The position numbers were made by a program, and so were the translations under genes. Shown here piece by piece: positions 18,160 through 27,078 of a DNA stretch of 64,000 nucleotides (the first letter of the stretch is position 1; every line of letters begins with the position of its first letter). Source of the DNA: JACRLW01 sp046349595 (GTDB lineage: Bacteria > Planctomycetota > UBA1135 > UBA2386); assembly GCA_046349595.1 (NCBI GenBank), contig JAXMCA010000001.1, forward strand, positions 1,302,001 through 1,366,000. The letters run 5' to 3'. The notes beneath the pieces were generated by a model. It ran no database searches. It had not been told where the DNA came from and saw only the letters and a program-made list of their open reading frames with translations.

Positions 18160-19104
18160 ATGAACGCCAACCTCCCTCCGCAGGGGCTGCTCGACCAACC
18201 TGCCCGCTTCCTGTTGCCGGCCGTGGGTGGCTACCGCCACGACACCGCACGGGGGTTGGTCGAGGTGCGTGGGCTCGACGCCGTCGATTTCCTCCAGCGG
18301 GTGTGTTCGCAGGACGTCGCCGCGCTCGAGCCCGGCGCCGCGGCGCCGACCGCGTTCCTCAGCAACAAGGGGAAGCTGGTCGCCACCGCGGTCGCGATCC
18401 GCATCGAAGACGGCATCCTGCTCGACACCGCCGCGTCCCACCTCGCCCTGCTCGGTGAACTCTGCGAGCGCTACCACTTCAGCGAGAAGCTGCGGATCAC
18501 GCGGCGCGAGGGGATCGCCGTGGTCGAGCGCGTCGGCGGTGGTGACGACCTCCCGACCTCACCCTGGCATGCGGTCCTCGGCCACGACGAACTTCGCCTG
18601 GTGCTGAGTCGAGGGGGGCTGACCCGCGAGCGGGTGTTCGCACCCGCAACGCGCGCGGCGACGCAGTTCGCGGAGCTGCCGTCGCTCGAATCGTGGCGCG
18701 CCGAATGCGTGCGCATCGGCAGCGGTGAGATCGAAGTCGGCCGCGACACCGACGAGCGCACGCTCGTGCTCGAAGCCGGGCTCGACGACCACGTCTCGAC
18801 CGCGAAGGGCTGCTACGTCGGGCAGGAGATCGTCGCGCGCATCCACACCTACGGTCACCTCAACCGTCGGCTGGTGCGTCTGGCCCTCGCGACCACCGCT
18901 CCGGTCGCGGACGGGACCGAGCTGTTCGACGTCGAACTCGGCGAGGCGGTCGGGCGGGTGACCTCCGCTTGTGCGGTGCACGGAACCGAGTGGAGTCTGG
19001 CGCTCGGCTACCTGCCCGACGCCTTCCTCGCCTCGCCCTCACCGCTCGCCCTCGGCATGAGCGGGGGGCCGGCGGTGCATCACGCCGACTTGCTTCCGGC
19101 GTAG
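18160..19104 (+). CDS. ygfZ: YgfZ/GcvT-like folate-binding Fe-S repair protein
   Basis: A 314-aa GcvT-fold protein with the YgfZ signature KGCYVGQEIVAR (conserved Cys). YgfZ binds tetrahydrofolate and helps maintain certain Fe-S enzymes such as MiaB. Divergence from iscR over a 171-nt gap fits that role. The start is ATG 18160; the open frame upstream lacks similarity. Its last 25 nt overlap the 3' end of the convergent cupin gene. Confidence 0.88.
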   Translation: MNANLPPQGLLDQPARFLLPAVGGYRHDTARGLVEVRGLDAVDFLQRVCSQDVAALEPGAAAPTAFLSNKGKLVATAVAIRIEDGILLDTAASHLALLGELCERYHFSEKLRITRREGIAVVERVGGGDDLPTSPWHAVLGHDELRLVLSRGGLTRERVFAPATRAATQFAELPSLESWRAECVRIGSGEIEVGRDTDERTLVLEAGLDDHVSTAKGCYVGQEIVARIHTYGHLNRRLVRLALATTAPVADGTELFDVELGEAVGRVTSACAVHGTEWSLALGYLPDAFLASPSPLALGMSGGPAVHHADLLPA

Positions 19105-19874
19105 ACCGCGAGCACGTAGCCCCGTCCGGACACAAGACGCAATTCCGGCGGTGCGAGTGGATCGCAGCGCATTGCGCAGGGCGAGTCGGCGGCGGACAGC
19201 TCGTGACCGTCGATGGCGAGGATGCCGTCGAACTGCAACCACAGCGCGCACTCGTCCGGGTAACCCGGCGTCCGCGGCGGTTCGGCGCTGAAGGGGATCC
19301 CCACTTCGAGCGCGGCCTCGTCGACGCACAGTCCGCGCGCCTTGTAGTCGAGGTCGAGGATGCGTTCGAAGGGAGCGCCCCGCGAGGTGGTCATCCGTGC
19401 GATGCGTCGCGGCAGCAGTGCCTCGGGCGACTCGGGGAAGGACTCGCGCGTCTTCCACTCCCCGCTGGTCGGATCGAAGGCCTTGCCGCTGCCGAGCAAG
19501 GGCAGCAGCGGCCTGCGTGCGGCGGCTTCGCGCAGGTCCTCGGCCTGCGTCTTCTGCGGCGGGATCACGCTCGCGACCAGCAGTTCGCCGTCGCCGGCTG
19601 CGCTGCCCCAGGGGGTGTGCGGCGGCAGGTAGAGCGCGACCGGCCGACCCTCGAAGGGGCTTTGCCGGACGCCGCGCCGCGCCCAGCTCCCGCCGCCCGC
19701 GTGGAGGTCGTGGGTTCCGGACAGCACCACGCACAGGCTCTCGACGCTGCCGTTGCGGAGCGTGGGAGTGGCGCCGCGCACGGAGATCCGGCGGAGTTCG
19801 TGCAGCCAGCGGCTGCCGGAGAAGGCAGCGACGAGGTCGTCGCCGTCGCGGTGGATGGTCGTGCGCTCGTTCAC
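19080..19874 (-). CDS. IolB-like cupin-fold protein of unknown function
   Basis: A 264-aa protein from GTG 19874 (GTGA overlap with the isomerase gene). The first half resembles the N-terminal cupin of 5-deoxy-glucuronate isomerase IolB: SLCVVLSGTHDL, then a VRQSPFEGRPVALYLPP segment and GELLVASVIPP. The metal-binding PPHKHD motif of the C-terminal IolB cupin is not found and no inositol genes are nearby, so IolB activity is not claimed. The gene overlaps the ygfZ 3' end by 25 nt, tail to tail. Confidence 0.6.
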   Translation of the reverse strand: MNERTTIHRDGDDLVAAFSGSRWLHELRRISVRGATPTLRNGSVESLCVVLSGTHDLHAGGGSWARRGVRQSPFEGRPVALYLPPHTPWGSAAGDGELLVASVIPPQKTQAEDLREAAARRPLLPLLGSGKAFDPTSGEWKTRESFPESPEALLPRRIARMTTSRGAPFERILDLDYKARGLCVDEAALEVGIPFSAEPPRTPGYPDECALWLQFDGILAIDGHELSAADSPCAMRCDPLAPPELRLVSGRGYVLAVYAGSKSA

Positions 19875-21217
19875 CGGACCATCTCGATGTGGGCGGATTC
19901 GAGCAGCGAGGCCAGCCACTTCTCGCCCGCTTCGTCGCGAAGCCTCTCGATCAGTTCGTCGTCCTCGGGCGGGGGCAGGATGGTGTCGACGCGGACGATC
20001 GCCATCCCGCCCTGGATCGGCAGTGGATCGGAGATGCCGAAGAGGGGCAGCGCGAAGGCCGCCTCCACGATGTTCGCCGGCAGATCGTCGGTCCTGTGGG
20101 GGAACTCGCCGAGTGCGCCGCCCTTGACCTTGCTGCGCGGGTCGTCGCTGTGGATGCGGGCGAGTTCGGCGAAGGGACGGCCCTTCCGACACTGCTCGCG
20201 GAGGGCGAGCAGGTCCTCCTTCGCCTTGTCCGGAGTGCGCTTGATCAGCTCGTTCGGCGTGTCGATCGCGCGCAGCAGGATCGCCGAGAGGGCGCGCTTC
20301 TCGCCGAGGCGCTCCAGCACGTCCTTGCGATCCTTGTCGAGCATGGCGCGCAGCTCCTCGACGGGGTGCTGGAGTTCGACGATGCGCCGCTGTTCGACGG
20401 TCGCGCGCAGGTGCGGCGAAGCGGCGAACTCGTCCACCGTCACTCCCTGGGTCTGCATCAGCCAGTCGTCGTAGGTCGCGCCCCGGAAGCGTGGGTCGGC
20501 CTCGATGCGCTTGCGCCGCCGCGTGATCTCGTCGCGCAGTTCCTGCTCGTCGACCTTCACCAGCAGCCGCTCCGCCTCGCGGTGGATCAGGTCGCGCAGC
20601 ACGACGCGTCGCACGTGCTTCTGGCGGTTCTCGGCACTGACGACTCCGAGCAGCATGCCGCCGAGTTCGGCGAGGTGGATCGGCTGTCCGTCGACGGTCG
20701 CCACCACGTCGCCCGAGGCGGCCGGCGCGTCCTGGCAGTAGCGCTTCTTCGCCTGCTGCAACCACAGCTTGGTCAGCTCCGGCGTGACGGCCTTCTGGTC
20801 GTCGGTGCCGAGCCCCTTCATCACGAGGTGGTCGCGCAGGATGCCGGCGCGCAGACCGCGCTCGAACTCCTTCGGATCGAGACCGATGTCTGTCAGGTAG
20901 GCCGCGAGGGTCTTGTCCTGCGCGTGCAGCGCCTCGTCGATCTGCGCGCGGCGGGCCTGGATCTCGGCCGGTGTGACCTCGATCTGCGCGTCGCGCGCGG
21001 CCGCGTCGATCACGTGGAGTTCCACGATCTGGTCGAGGGCATCCTTGCCCTCCTGGGCGTGGCGCATGCGGAACGCCATCTCGGCGGCGAGGTCGCTGCG
21101 CAGGACCGAAGCCTGCCGGCCGTCGGCGAGCTTGTAGGTGGCGACCACGGGGTCGTCCTGCGCGCGCGCGCACGGCAGGCACGCGAGCAGGAGCAGTGAG
21201 CTTGGGACGATGCGCAT
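19871..21217 (-). CDS. exported PpiC/SurA-type peptidyl-prolyl isomerase
   Basis: A 448-aa protein with a signal peptide (MRIVPSSLLLLACLPCARAQ). Charged helical chaperone-like regions span about 25-290, and a parvulin domain lies near 290-400 (FAELARIHSDDPRSKVKGG, GEFPHR, PLPIQGGMAIVRV). It is likely a periplasmic foldase for exported or outer-membrane proteins. An internal segment near 168-185 (VATVDGQPIHLAEL) looks like the start of a second SurA N-domain-like unit. The divergent neighbour is an LptF/G-like permease. Confidence 0.8.
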   Translation of the reverse strand: MRIVPSSLLLLACLPCARAQDDPVVATYKLADGRQASVLRSDLAAEMAFRMRHAQEGKDALDQIVELHVIDAAARDAQIEVTPAEIQARRAQIDEALHAQDKTLAAYLTDIGLDPKEFERGLRAGILRDHLVMKGLGTDDQKAVTPELTKLWLQQAKKRYCQDAPAASGDVVATVDGQPIHLAELGGMLLGVVSAENRQKHVRRVVLRDLIHREAERLLVKVDEQELRDEITRRRKRIEADPRFRGATYDDWLMQTQGVTVDEFAASPHLRATVEQRRIVELQHPVEELRAMLDKDRKDVLERLGEKRALSAILLRAIDTPNELIKRTPDKAKEDLLALREQCRKGRPFAELARIHSDDPRSKVKGGALGEFPHRTDDLPANIVEAAFALPLFGISDPLPIQGGMAIVRVDTILPPPEDDELIERLRDEAGEKWLASLLESAHIEMVR

Positions 21218-21308
21218 CGATCGGTGGCGTCGGAACGAGGGGCGGAGAGGCTATCGTGCGCGCGGTCGATGCTGCCAGCCCCGCCGTCGACCGAACCTGG
21301 TTCCCGCC

Positions 21309-22241
21309 GTGCAACGCAGCGATCTCTGGCTGATCCGCACCCAGGCCGTGATCGGCGCCCGATGCGTCCTGGCGGTCGCGCTCTCTGCAGTGCTGCTCGC
21401 TCTCGCCGCCGTTCCGGGACCTCTCGTCCCGGTCCTCCTGGCGTCGACAGTGATCGCCCTGCCGCCGGCCTTGGCGATGGGCGCTCCCCTGGCCGTCGCG
21501 TTGCACGTCGACCTGCTCTCCCGCAACGGCGAACTGCGTGCACTCGCGGCGATGGGCGTCCGGCCGGTGCGCGTCGCGGCCTTGCTCCTTTCTCCGTGGC
21601 TCCCGTTCCTCCCCGTGCTCGATCGGATCGAGCACGAGGCCGCGCCGGCGGCGCGTCATGCGCTCGCCGACCTCGCCCGCGCCGGTGTCCTCGCCGACCC
21701 CTTCGGGGCCGCGTTGCCGCGCGCCGCCGGGGCCGTCGCCGCGAGTCGGGTCGCCGACCGCCTCCGCTGCCTGGCGGCGTTCGGCACGGAGGCGCTGGCG
21801 ATCGAGGCGACAGTCGACCCGCGTTCGCCGGCGACCTTGCGCGCGGGGCGGGCGGCCCTGATCGCGGCGGACGGCCGCCGCGATGCGGTGCACTTCGGTG
21901 ATGCCCGCTTCCGCGTCGGGGGCGATCCGCGTCCGCTCTCCGACTGCACGGAGACCGAGCTGTCGACGGCCTTCCTCCGGGGTGGATCGGCGCGCATCGT
22001 GCGCAGCCGCCAGGGTGAGGGACCGCCCGGCATCCTGCTCCGCATCGAACGCGAGATCGCGCGTCGGGCGGCGACTTGGCCAGCCCTGTTGCTCGCGCTG
22101 CTGGTCGCGTCGTCCGCGATCCGCGACGGACTCGCGGTCGCGCAGGGTCTGCGTCGCGTCCGGTTCCTGCTGCCCGCCGTCGTGCTCGCGTCGTTCGGAC
22201 CACGACTGTGGGTGGCGGTGAGCTGCGGAGGTGCATCCTGA
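21309..22241 (+). CDS. LptF/LptG-like inner-membrane permease
   Basis: A 310-aa membrane protein from GTG 21309. Helices are visible near residues 20-40, 42-65, 90-110 and two at the C-terminus (WPALLLALLVASSAIRD; FLLPAVVLASFG). The stretch HVDLLSRNGELRALAAMGVR is typical of the LptF/G family, where a cytoplasmic loop contacts LptB. The protein is shorter than usual (about 360 aa). The following gene may be its partner; lptB is not in view. Confidence 0.6.
   Translation: MQRSDLWLIRTQAVIGARCVLAVALSAVLLALAAVPGPLVPVLLASTVIALPPALAMGAPLAVALHVDLLSRNGELRALAAMGVRPVRVAALLLSPWLPFLPVLDRIEHEAAPAARHALADLARAGVLADPFGAALPRAAGAVAASRVADRLRCLAAFGTEALAIEATVDPRSPATLRAGRAALIAADGRRDAVHFGDARFRVGGDPRPLSDCTETELSTAFLRGGSARIVRSRQGEGPPGILLRIEREIARRAATWPALLLALLVASSAIRDGLAVAQGLRRVRFLLPAVVLASFGPRLWVAVSCGGAS
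22227..22233 (+). promoter_or_regulatory. strong ribosome binding site preceding a CTG codon
   Basis: GGAGGTG lies so that six nt separate GGAGG from a CTG at 22238. No ATG, GTG or TTG in the correct frame lies at a usable distance. It decides the start of the downstream membrane protein. Confidence 0.55.
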
Positions 22242-22906
22242 CCGGCACCACGCTCGGTCGACACGTGGCCGGTCGCTTCGCCGTCGATCTCGCGGTCTGC
22301 CTGGCACTCGCATCGGTCCTGTGGCTCGCGCTCCGCGAGAGGATCGGTGCCGGATGGTCCGGACATCCGGTGTGGAGCCTCGCGACGCCGCTGTGTCTCC
22401 TCGCCGCCGAGTGGACGAGGTGGTCGCTCGATCGCGGCGGTGAACGCGTTGCGGCGTGGCATGCGGGCGTGCATCCGGTCCGCCTGGTCCTTCCCGCGGC
22501 CGGTCTCGCCCTCTGGTTCGTGCTCGTGGTCGCCGTGTTCGGGAGCGGATCACGCGCTGTCGTGGTCGCGAAGGATGCGCGTGTCCGCGCCGTGCTCACC
22601 GACGACGGCGGCCTCGCGTTGCTCGGTGAGCGCGTGCGGATCACCTGGTCTCCGGACTCGGCGTGGCCGGCCGCGCGCACGGTGGATCGCGGAGTCGGAC
22701 ATCCCGAACCGATCGCCGTGTCGTCACCGCATCAGGCCTTCCTGTTGCGGTCGCCCCTGCACGACGATGGCGACGGACTCTGCGTGCAGCGCATCTGCTG
22801 GTCGCTGCTCGGCCCGCTCGGCGTGCTGATGCTGCTCGCCACGCGTTCGGTGGTCATGCGCGTCGCGCCGTGGTGCGGGCTCTTGGGCTGCGTCGTCGCG
22901 CTGTGA
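22238..22906 (+). CDS. membrane protein, possible second LptF/G-like subunit (CTG start)
   Basis: A 222-aa protein with helices near residues 11-28, 41-55, 75-97 and 180-220. The segment AAWHAGVHPVRLVLPAAGLA loosely resembles the gene-regulatory loop of LptF/G proteins. I place the start at CTG 22238 because of the strong GGAGGTG and the 4-nt CTGA overlap, which matches the NTGA overlaps seen throughout this window. The alternative is GTG 22265, which has no ribosome binding site. Function is inferred mainly from pairing with the upstream gene. Confidence 0.5.
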   Translation: MTGTTLGRHVAGRFAVDLAVCLALASVLWLALRERIGAGWSGHPVWSLATPLCLLAAEWTRWSLDRGGERVAAWHAGVHPVRLVLPAAGLALWFVLVVAVFGSGSRAVVVAKDARVRAVLTDDGGLALLGERVRITWSPDSAWPAARTVDRGVGHPEPIAVSSPHQAFLLRSPLHDDGDGLCVQRICWSLLGPLGVLMLLATRSVVMRVAPWCGLLGCVVAL

Positions 22907-22927
22907 GCGCCGCCGCGCGTTCCGCGA

Positions 22928-24514
22928 TCAGCGACGAACGCGTTCCGCGATCGGGGCGTCGCGCTTGTTGGTCTCCATGCTCGCAGCCGGTGCGCGCTCG
23001 ACGGGCTCGGCAATCGTGCGTGCGAGAGGCAGGCGCACGACGAAGCACGCGCCGAAGCCGGCGAAGTGCTCGAGGCCGATCGATCCGCCATGGGCCTCGA
23101 CGACGCGCCGTGCGCGCGGCAGTCCGAGCCCGATCCCGGACGGCTTGTCGGTGAGCGACTCGTGATGCTGTGCGAAGGGCTCGAAGACGTGCTCGGAGAC
23201 CTCCTTCGGGATGCCCGGACCCTCGTCGAGCACGCGGATCTCGGCGTGATCGCCGACCGCCCGCAGGTCGAGTTCCATCGTTCCGCCACGCGGTGAGAAT
23301 TTGACGGCGTTGTCGAGGATCGCGTCGAGCACGGCGTGCATGCGCACGTCATCGACCTCGACCTCGACCGCGCGGTCGTCACCGCGCATCAGGATCTGGA
23401 TGTCGCGCTCGGCAGCTCGTGCGGCGATGCCCCGTCGCGCACTCTCGATGAGGGTGCGCAGGTCGGTACGCGTCTTCGTCAAGCGCACCGGAGTGGCCTC
23501 CAGCTGAGCCACGTCGATGATCTGCTCGATCATGCCGAGCAGGCGACGCGACTCGTGACCGACGATGTTGGCGAACTCGCGGCGATTGGTCTGATCGACC
23601 TCCTCGTGCGAACCGAGGATCTCGGCCGCAGCGACGATCGAGGTCAGGGGCGTGCGGAGCTCGTGCGTCACGTTGGACAGGAAGGTGTCCTTCGCGACGT
23701 CCAGCGTCCGCAGTGCCGCATTGGCCCGTTCGAGCTCGGCGGTGCGTTCGAGCACGCGTCGCTCCAGCTCGGAGGCGTGGGTCCGCGTCGCCTCGCGGGT
23801 CTGTTCCAGCGCGCGGGCCATCAGGTTGAAGTGGCGGGCCACGATGTCGAGCTCGCCTCCGGCGAGGGGCTCGATGCGACAGCCCGATCTCTCGTTCGTC
23901 ACCTGCTGCATGACGCCGGCGAGATCGAGGAGGAAGCGCCGTTCGCGACGGCGTGCACGATCGATGGCGAAGCCGACGAAGACGGCGATGACGGCGAATG
24001 CGATCGAGACGAGGTAGCGCAGGCGTGCGACCATCGCCTGGACGTCGTCGAGCGCGCGCACGATGCGCACGACACCACCGGCGGGCCCGCCGAAGGGGAC
24101 GTCGATGACCAGCAGGCTGCGGCCGTCGATCACCGTCTCGTGCGACTCCGGACCGCTCGGGGCGTGGGAGAGCACGACGGGGAGCGCCGTCTCGCCGAGC
24201 GTCGCACCGCGGAACAGTCCGAAGGTCGTCGTGCTCGGTCGATACACGCCGCTCGCGACCGCGTGCGGCGCGACCGCGAAGCAGAGCCCGAGCCGTGCGT
24301 CGTCGTCGCCGGCGGAGTTCGCGACCTGTTCGATCGAGGGAGGCAGCGCCTCGCGGATGCCGGCGATGCGCTGGCTGCGCAGGAGCAAGCCGAGCGAGAC
24401 GGTCACGACGACCCCGAGCACGAGAACGGCCAGGGTCGCGGCGCTCGCGGTCGCGAGTCGCGTCCCGATCAGCGGAGGATGGCCCGGGGCCGAAGACATG
24501 ACGATCCTGCTCAT
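22928..24514 (-). CDS. membrane sensor histidine kinase
   Basis: A 528-aa kinase. It has TM1 about 27-45, a periplasmic sensor of about 115 residues, TM2 about 166-184, a HAMP-like segment, a coiled coil (ASELERRVLERTAELERA), the H-box NVTHELRTPLTSIV, and a catalytic domain with N-box DNAVKFSPRGG, G1 DEGPGIP and G2 GIGLGLPRARR. No response regulator is adjacent. It lies 55 nt after the Clp-like ATPase gene on the same strand, so the two may be co-transcribed. Confidence 0.88.
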   Translation of the reverse strand: MSRIVMSSAPGHPPLIGTRLATASAATLAVLVLGVVVTVSLGLLLRSQRIAGIREALPPSIEQVANSAGDDDARLGLCFAVAPHAVASGVYRPSTTTFGLFRGATLGETALPVVLSHAPSGPESHETVIDGRSLLVIDVPFGGPAGGVVRIVRALDDVQAMVARLRYLVSIAFAVIAVFVGFAIDRARRRERRFLLDLAGVMQQVTNERSGCRIEPLAGGELDIVARHFNLMARALEQTREATRTHASELERRVLERTAELERANAALRTLDVAKDTFLSNVTHELRTPLTSIVAAAEILGSHEEVDQTNRREFANIVGHESRRLLGMIEQIIDVAQLEATPVRLTKTRTDLRTLIESARRGIAARAAERDIQILMRGDDRAVEVEVDDVRMHAVLDAILDNAVKFSPRGGTMELDLRAVGDHAEIRVLDEGPGIPKEVSEHVFEPFAQHHESLTDKPSGIGLGLPRARRVVEAHGGSIGLEHFAGFGACFVVRLPLARTIAEPVERAPAASMETNKRDAPIAERVRR

Positions 24515-24569
24515 CGACCCGTCGCGAGTCCCGGCTTGATCCCGGCTCCCGCGAAGGGACCTCGTGAGA

Positions 24570-25925
24570 TCAAGCGCTCTCGACCAGTCCGCCGCGGCGG
24601 GTCTTCGGCGCGCGCACGACCTCGATGTTCGCCCGTCCGGAGCGCATGCGCACGTGCAGGCGGTCGCCGGTACCGAGGTTCTCTCCCAGGATGAGATCGG
24701 TGAGCGGGTCCTCGATCTTCCGCTTGATCAGACGACGCAGCTCGCGAGCCCCGTACTCCTCGGAGAACCCCTCCTTGGCGAGCTGGGTCTTCACTCCGGA
24801 CGCGAACTCCACGCACAGGCCGCTGCGCGACAGGAGATCGGAGACCTCGCGCAGCATCCGGTTCGCGATGCGGACGCACACGCGGACGTCGAGCGGATGG
24901 AACACCGCGATCTCGTCGATGCGGTTGACGAACTCGGGGCGGAAGGCCTCCTTGAGGGCGTCGATGGTCGCCTCGCGAAGTTGCAGACCCCCGACCGCGA
25001 TGCCCTGCGTGCGGCCGAAACCCATCCGCGTGCGCAGTGCGTCGAGCTTCTCGACGCCGAGGTTGCTCGTCATGATGACGATCGTCTCGGCGAAGGAGAC
25101 CTGCTGACCCTTGCTGTCGGTGAGGATGCCCTCGTCCAGCAGTTGCAGGAGCAGGTTGTGCACCTTCTGGTGCGCCTTCTCGATCTCGTCGAACAGGACG
25201 ACGCACTGCTTCTTCTTCCGCACCGACTCGGTGAGGTAGCCGCCCTCGTTGTGGCCGATGTAGCCGGGCGGCGAACCGATCAGCTTGGCGTACTCGTGGG
25301 GCAGCGCGTACTCCGAGCAGTCGATGCGGATCAGGCGGCCGGGCTCGTCGAAGAGCGACTGTGCCAGAGCCTTCGCCAACTCGGTCTTGCCGGTGCCGGT
25401 CCGGCCGACCAGGAGGAAGGTGCCGATCGGCGTGCCGGGACGCTTGAGGCCGACCGCGGCCTTCTTGACCGCGCGGACCATACAGTCGATCGCGTCGTCC
25501 TGGCCGACCACCTGCGACCGCAGGGCGCGCTCGAGCCCCAGGGCGCGGCGCTGCAGGCCCGAGTGGCTGATGGCACCCGCCGGACGCAGCGCGCTATCCT
25601 CCGCGGCCTGTCCCGCGACGCGTTGCGCCGGGAGGCTGACCTGATGGATCTCGAGACCTGGATTGACGTCGATGCAGAGCTGGTAGAGCAGCTCCTCCAC
25701 GACCTCGGGGTCGTGTTCGTCGTCGAGTCGGCGCAGCGCCGCGCGCACGTCACTGCGGTACTCCGGCACGCACGCTTCGACGACGCGGGAGCGATAGCTC
25801 GCCTTGTTCGTGATCTCGTGTCGCAGGAGCTCCGCGACGACGTCCTCGGCGCAGCAACGGATCCTGATGAACTCGTCGATCAGGTCGAAGTACTTGATCA
25901 CGAAGCCGTCGTCTTGGTGCTTCAA
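24570..25925 (-). CDS. single-ring Clp/Hsp100-type AAA+ ATPase
   Basis: A 451-aa protein with one AAA-2 module of the ClpA/B/C D2 class: Walker A GRTGTGKTELAKAL, pore loop GSPPGYIGH, Walker B CVVLFDEIEKAH, sensor 1 TSNLG, arginine finger EFVNRIDEI and the C-terminal small domain EYGARELRRLIKR. There is no Clp-N repeat, no D1 ring and no middle domain; the first 125 residues are unique. A ClpX zinc finger is also absent. The start is chosen as TTG 25925 preceded by GGTGA; ATG 26000 is an alternative. It is divergent from a Ser/Thr kinase. Confidence 0.82.
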   Translation of the reverse strand: MKHQDDGFVIKYFDLIDEFIRIRCCAEDVVAELLRHEITNKASYRSRVVEACVPEYRSDVRAALRRLDDEHDPEVVEELLYQLCIDVNPGLEIHQVSLPAQRVAGQAAEDSALRPAGAISHSGLQRRALGLERALRSQVVGQDDAIDCMVRAVKKAAVGLKRPGTPIGTFLLVGRTGTGKTELAKALAQSLFDEPGRLIRIDCSEYALPHEYAKLIGSPPGYIGHNEGGYLTESVRKKKQCVVLFDEIEKAHQKVHNLLLQLLDEGILTDSKGQQVSFAETIVIMTSNLGVEKLDALRTRMGFGRTQGIAVGGLQLREATIDALKEAFRPEFVNRIDEIAVFHPLDVRVCVRIANRMLREVSDLLSRSGLCVEFASGVKTQLAKEGFSEEYGARELRRLIKRKIEDPLTDLILGENLGTGDRLHVRMRSGRANIEVVRAPKTRRGGLVESA

Positions 25926-26025
25926 GGATTCACCGTGGTCAATGCAGCCCGCGGAGGTATCGGTCCGCTGCGGAGGGTCGCTTGAGGCGCACGCGTCCAT
26001 CGCGCGGGGTGGGTCGCGCGGTCCG

Positions 26026-27078
26026 ATGAGCGGCACGCGACCGGTCGCACTGCTGGCCCTGCTGGTCCACCGCGGATTGTTGTCCGCCGACGCCGCGCAG
26101 CGGGCCCTCGCCGCCCCGGATCCGGGCGCCTTCCTGGTGCAGAACGGCTTCGCCACGCCGCAGACCTGGCGCGAATGGGTGGAGACCGAAGCCGGGACGC
26201 GTCCGCGGCTGTCGCGCTACGAACTCGGTGGCCTGCTGGGTGAGGGGGGGCAGGCCCGGGTCTTCGCCGCGACCGACCGCACCGACGGCCGCGCGCTCGC
26301 CCTGAAGATCCTGAAGCCCGAGCTGGTCCGTGACCCGATCGCGCGTGAGCGCTTCGTGCTGGAGAGCCGCCTCCTCATCGATCTGCAGAGCCCGCACGTC
26401 GTGCGCGGCTACCGGGTGGCGAGGGAAAGCGAGGTCTACTTCTGCGCGATGGAGCGGATCGACGGCGAGTGCCTCAAGGACCGCATCGAGAGGGAGGGGC
26501 CGCTCGACGAGGAGGAAGCCCTCGACGTGGTGCGCCAGATCGCGTCGGCTCTCGCCACACTCCACGATCGCGGATTGGTGCATCGTGACGTGAAACCCGC
26601 CAACGTGATGCTCGACAAGGCGGGACGCGCGGTGCTGATCGATCTCGGCTTCGCGGTGCCGCGCGGCGAGTCCTCCGCGGCGGACACCACGGTCGGCACG
26701 GTCCACTACATCGCGCCGGAGCAGGCCCGCGGTGCCGGCGATCTCGACGTCCGGGCCGACATCTACGCGCTGGGTGCGACGCTCTACCACCTGGTCACCG
26801 GCTCGCTGCCCTTCACCGGTCAGGACAACGACGAGGTCCTGGCCAAGCAGGTGCTCGAGTCGCTGTCGGGTGAGCGCATCCGACAACTCGGGCTGTCGCC
26901 CCAGCTCCACTGGTTCATCGAGAAGATGATGGCCAAGGAGAAGGAGTTCCGCTTCCAGGACCCCCGACACCTCGCGCGCGAGATCGAGAGCTGGCTCGCG
27001 CGCCGTCGCGAGGAGGAGCGGCAGAAGGGCGCCGAGGATCCGTCGCGTTCGCGTCGCCGTCGGAGGCGCTGGCTGTGA
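26026..27078 (+). CDS. soluble Hanks-type Ser/Thr protein kinase
   Basis: A 350-aa kinase: a 65-residue N-terminal helical region, then a kinase domain with Gly-rich loop GEGGQARVF, Lys94, catalytic loop HRDVKPAN (Asp188), DLG in place of DFG (206-208) and GTVHYIAPEQARG. It has no transmembrane segment or PASTA/sensor domain, so it is probably cytosolic. It ends in a basic tail. Its stop overlaps the next gene by 4 nt. An FHA protein that could read pThr marks is encoded at 52211. Confidence 0.92.
   Translation: MSGTRPVALLALLVHRGLLSADAAQRALAAPDPGAFLVQNGFATPQTWREWVETEAGTRPRLSRYELGGLLGEGGQARVFAATDRTDGRALALKILKPELVRDPIARERFVLESRLLIDLQSPHVVRGYRVARESEVYFCAMERIDGECLKDRIEREGPLDEEEALDVVRQIASALATLHDRGLVHRDVKPANVMLDKAGRAVLIDLGFAVPRGESSAADTTVGTVHYIAPEQARGAGDLDVRADIYALGATLYHLVTGSLPFTGQDNDEVLAKQVLESLSGERIRQLGLSPQLHWFIEKMMAKEKEFRFQDPRHLAREIESWLARRREEERQKGAEDPSRSRRRRRRWL

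Noticed and set aside
19080..22553. Very long minus-strand open frame (over 1100 codons)
   Set aside because: Only its last 265 codons (the cupin gene) look like protein. The rest is antisense or out of frame to the PpiC and LptF-like genes and is Arg/Pro-rich, an artefact of high GC.
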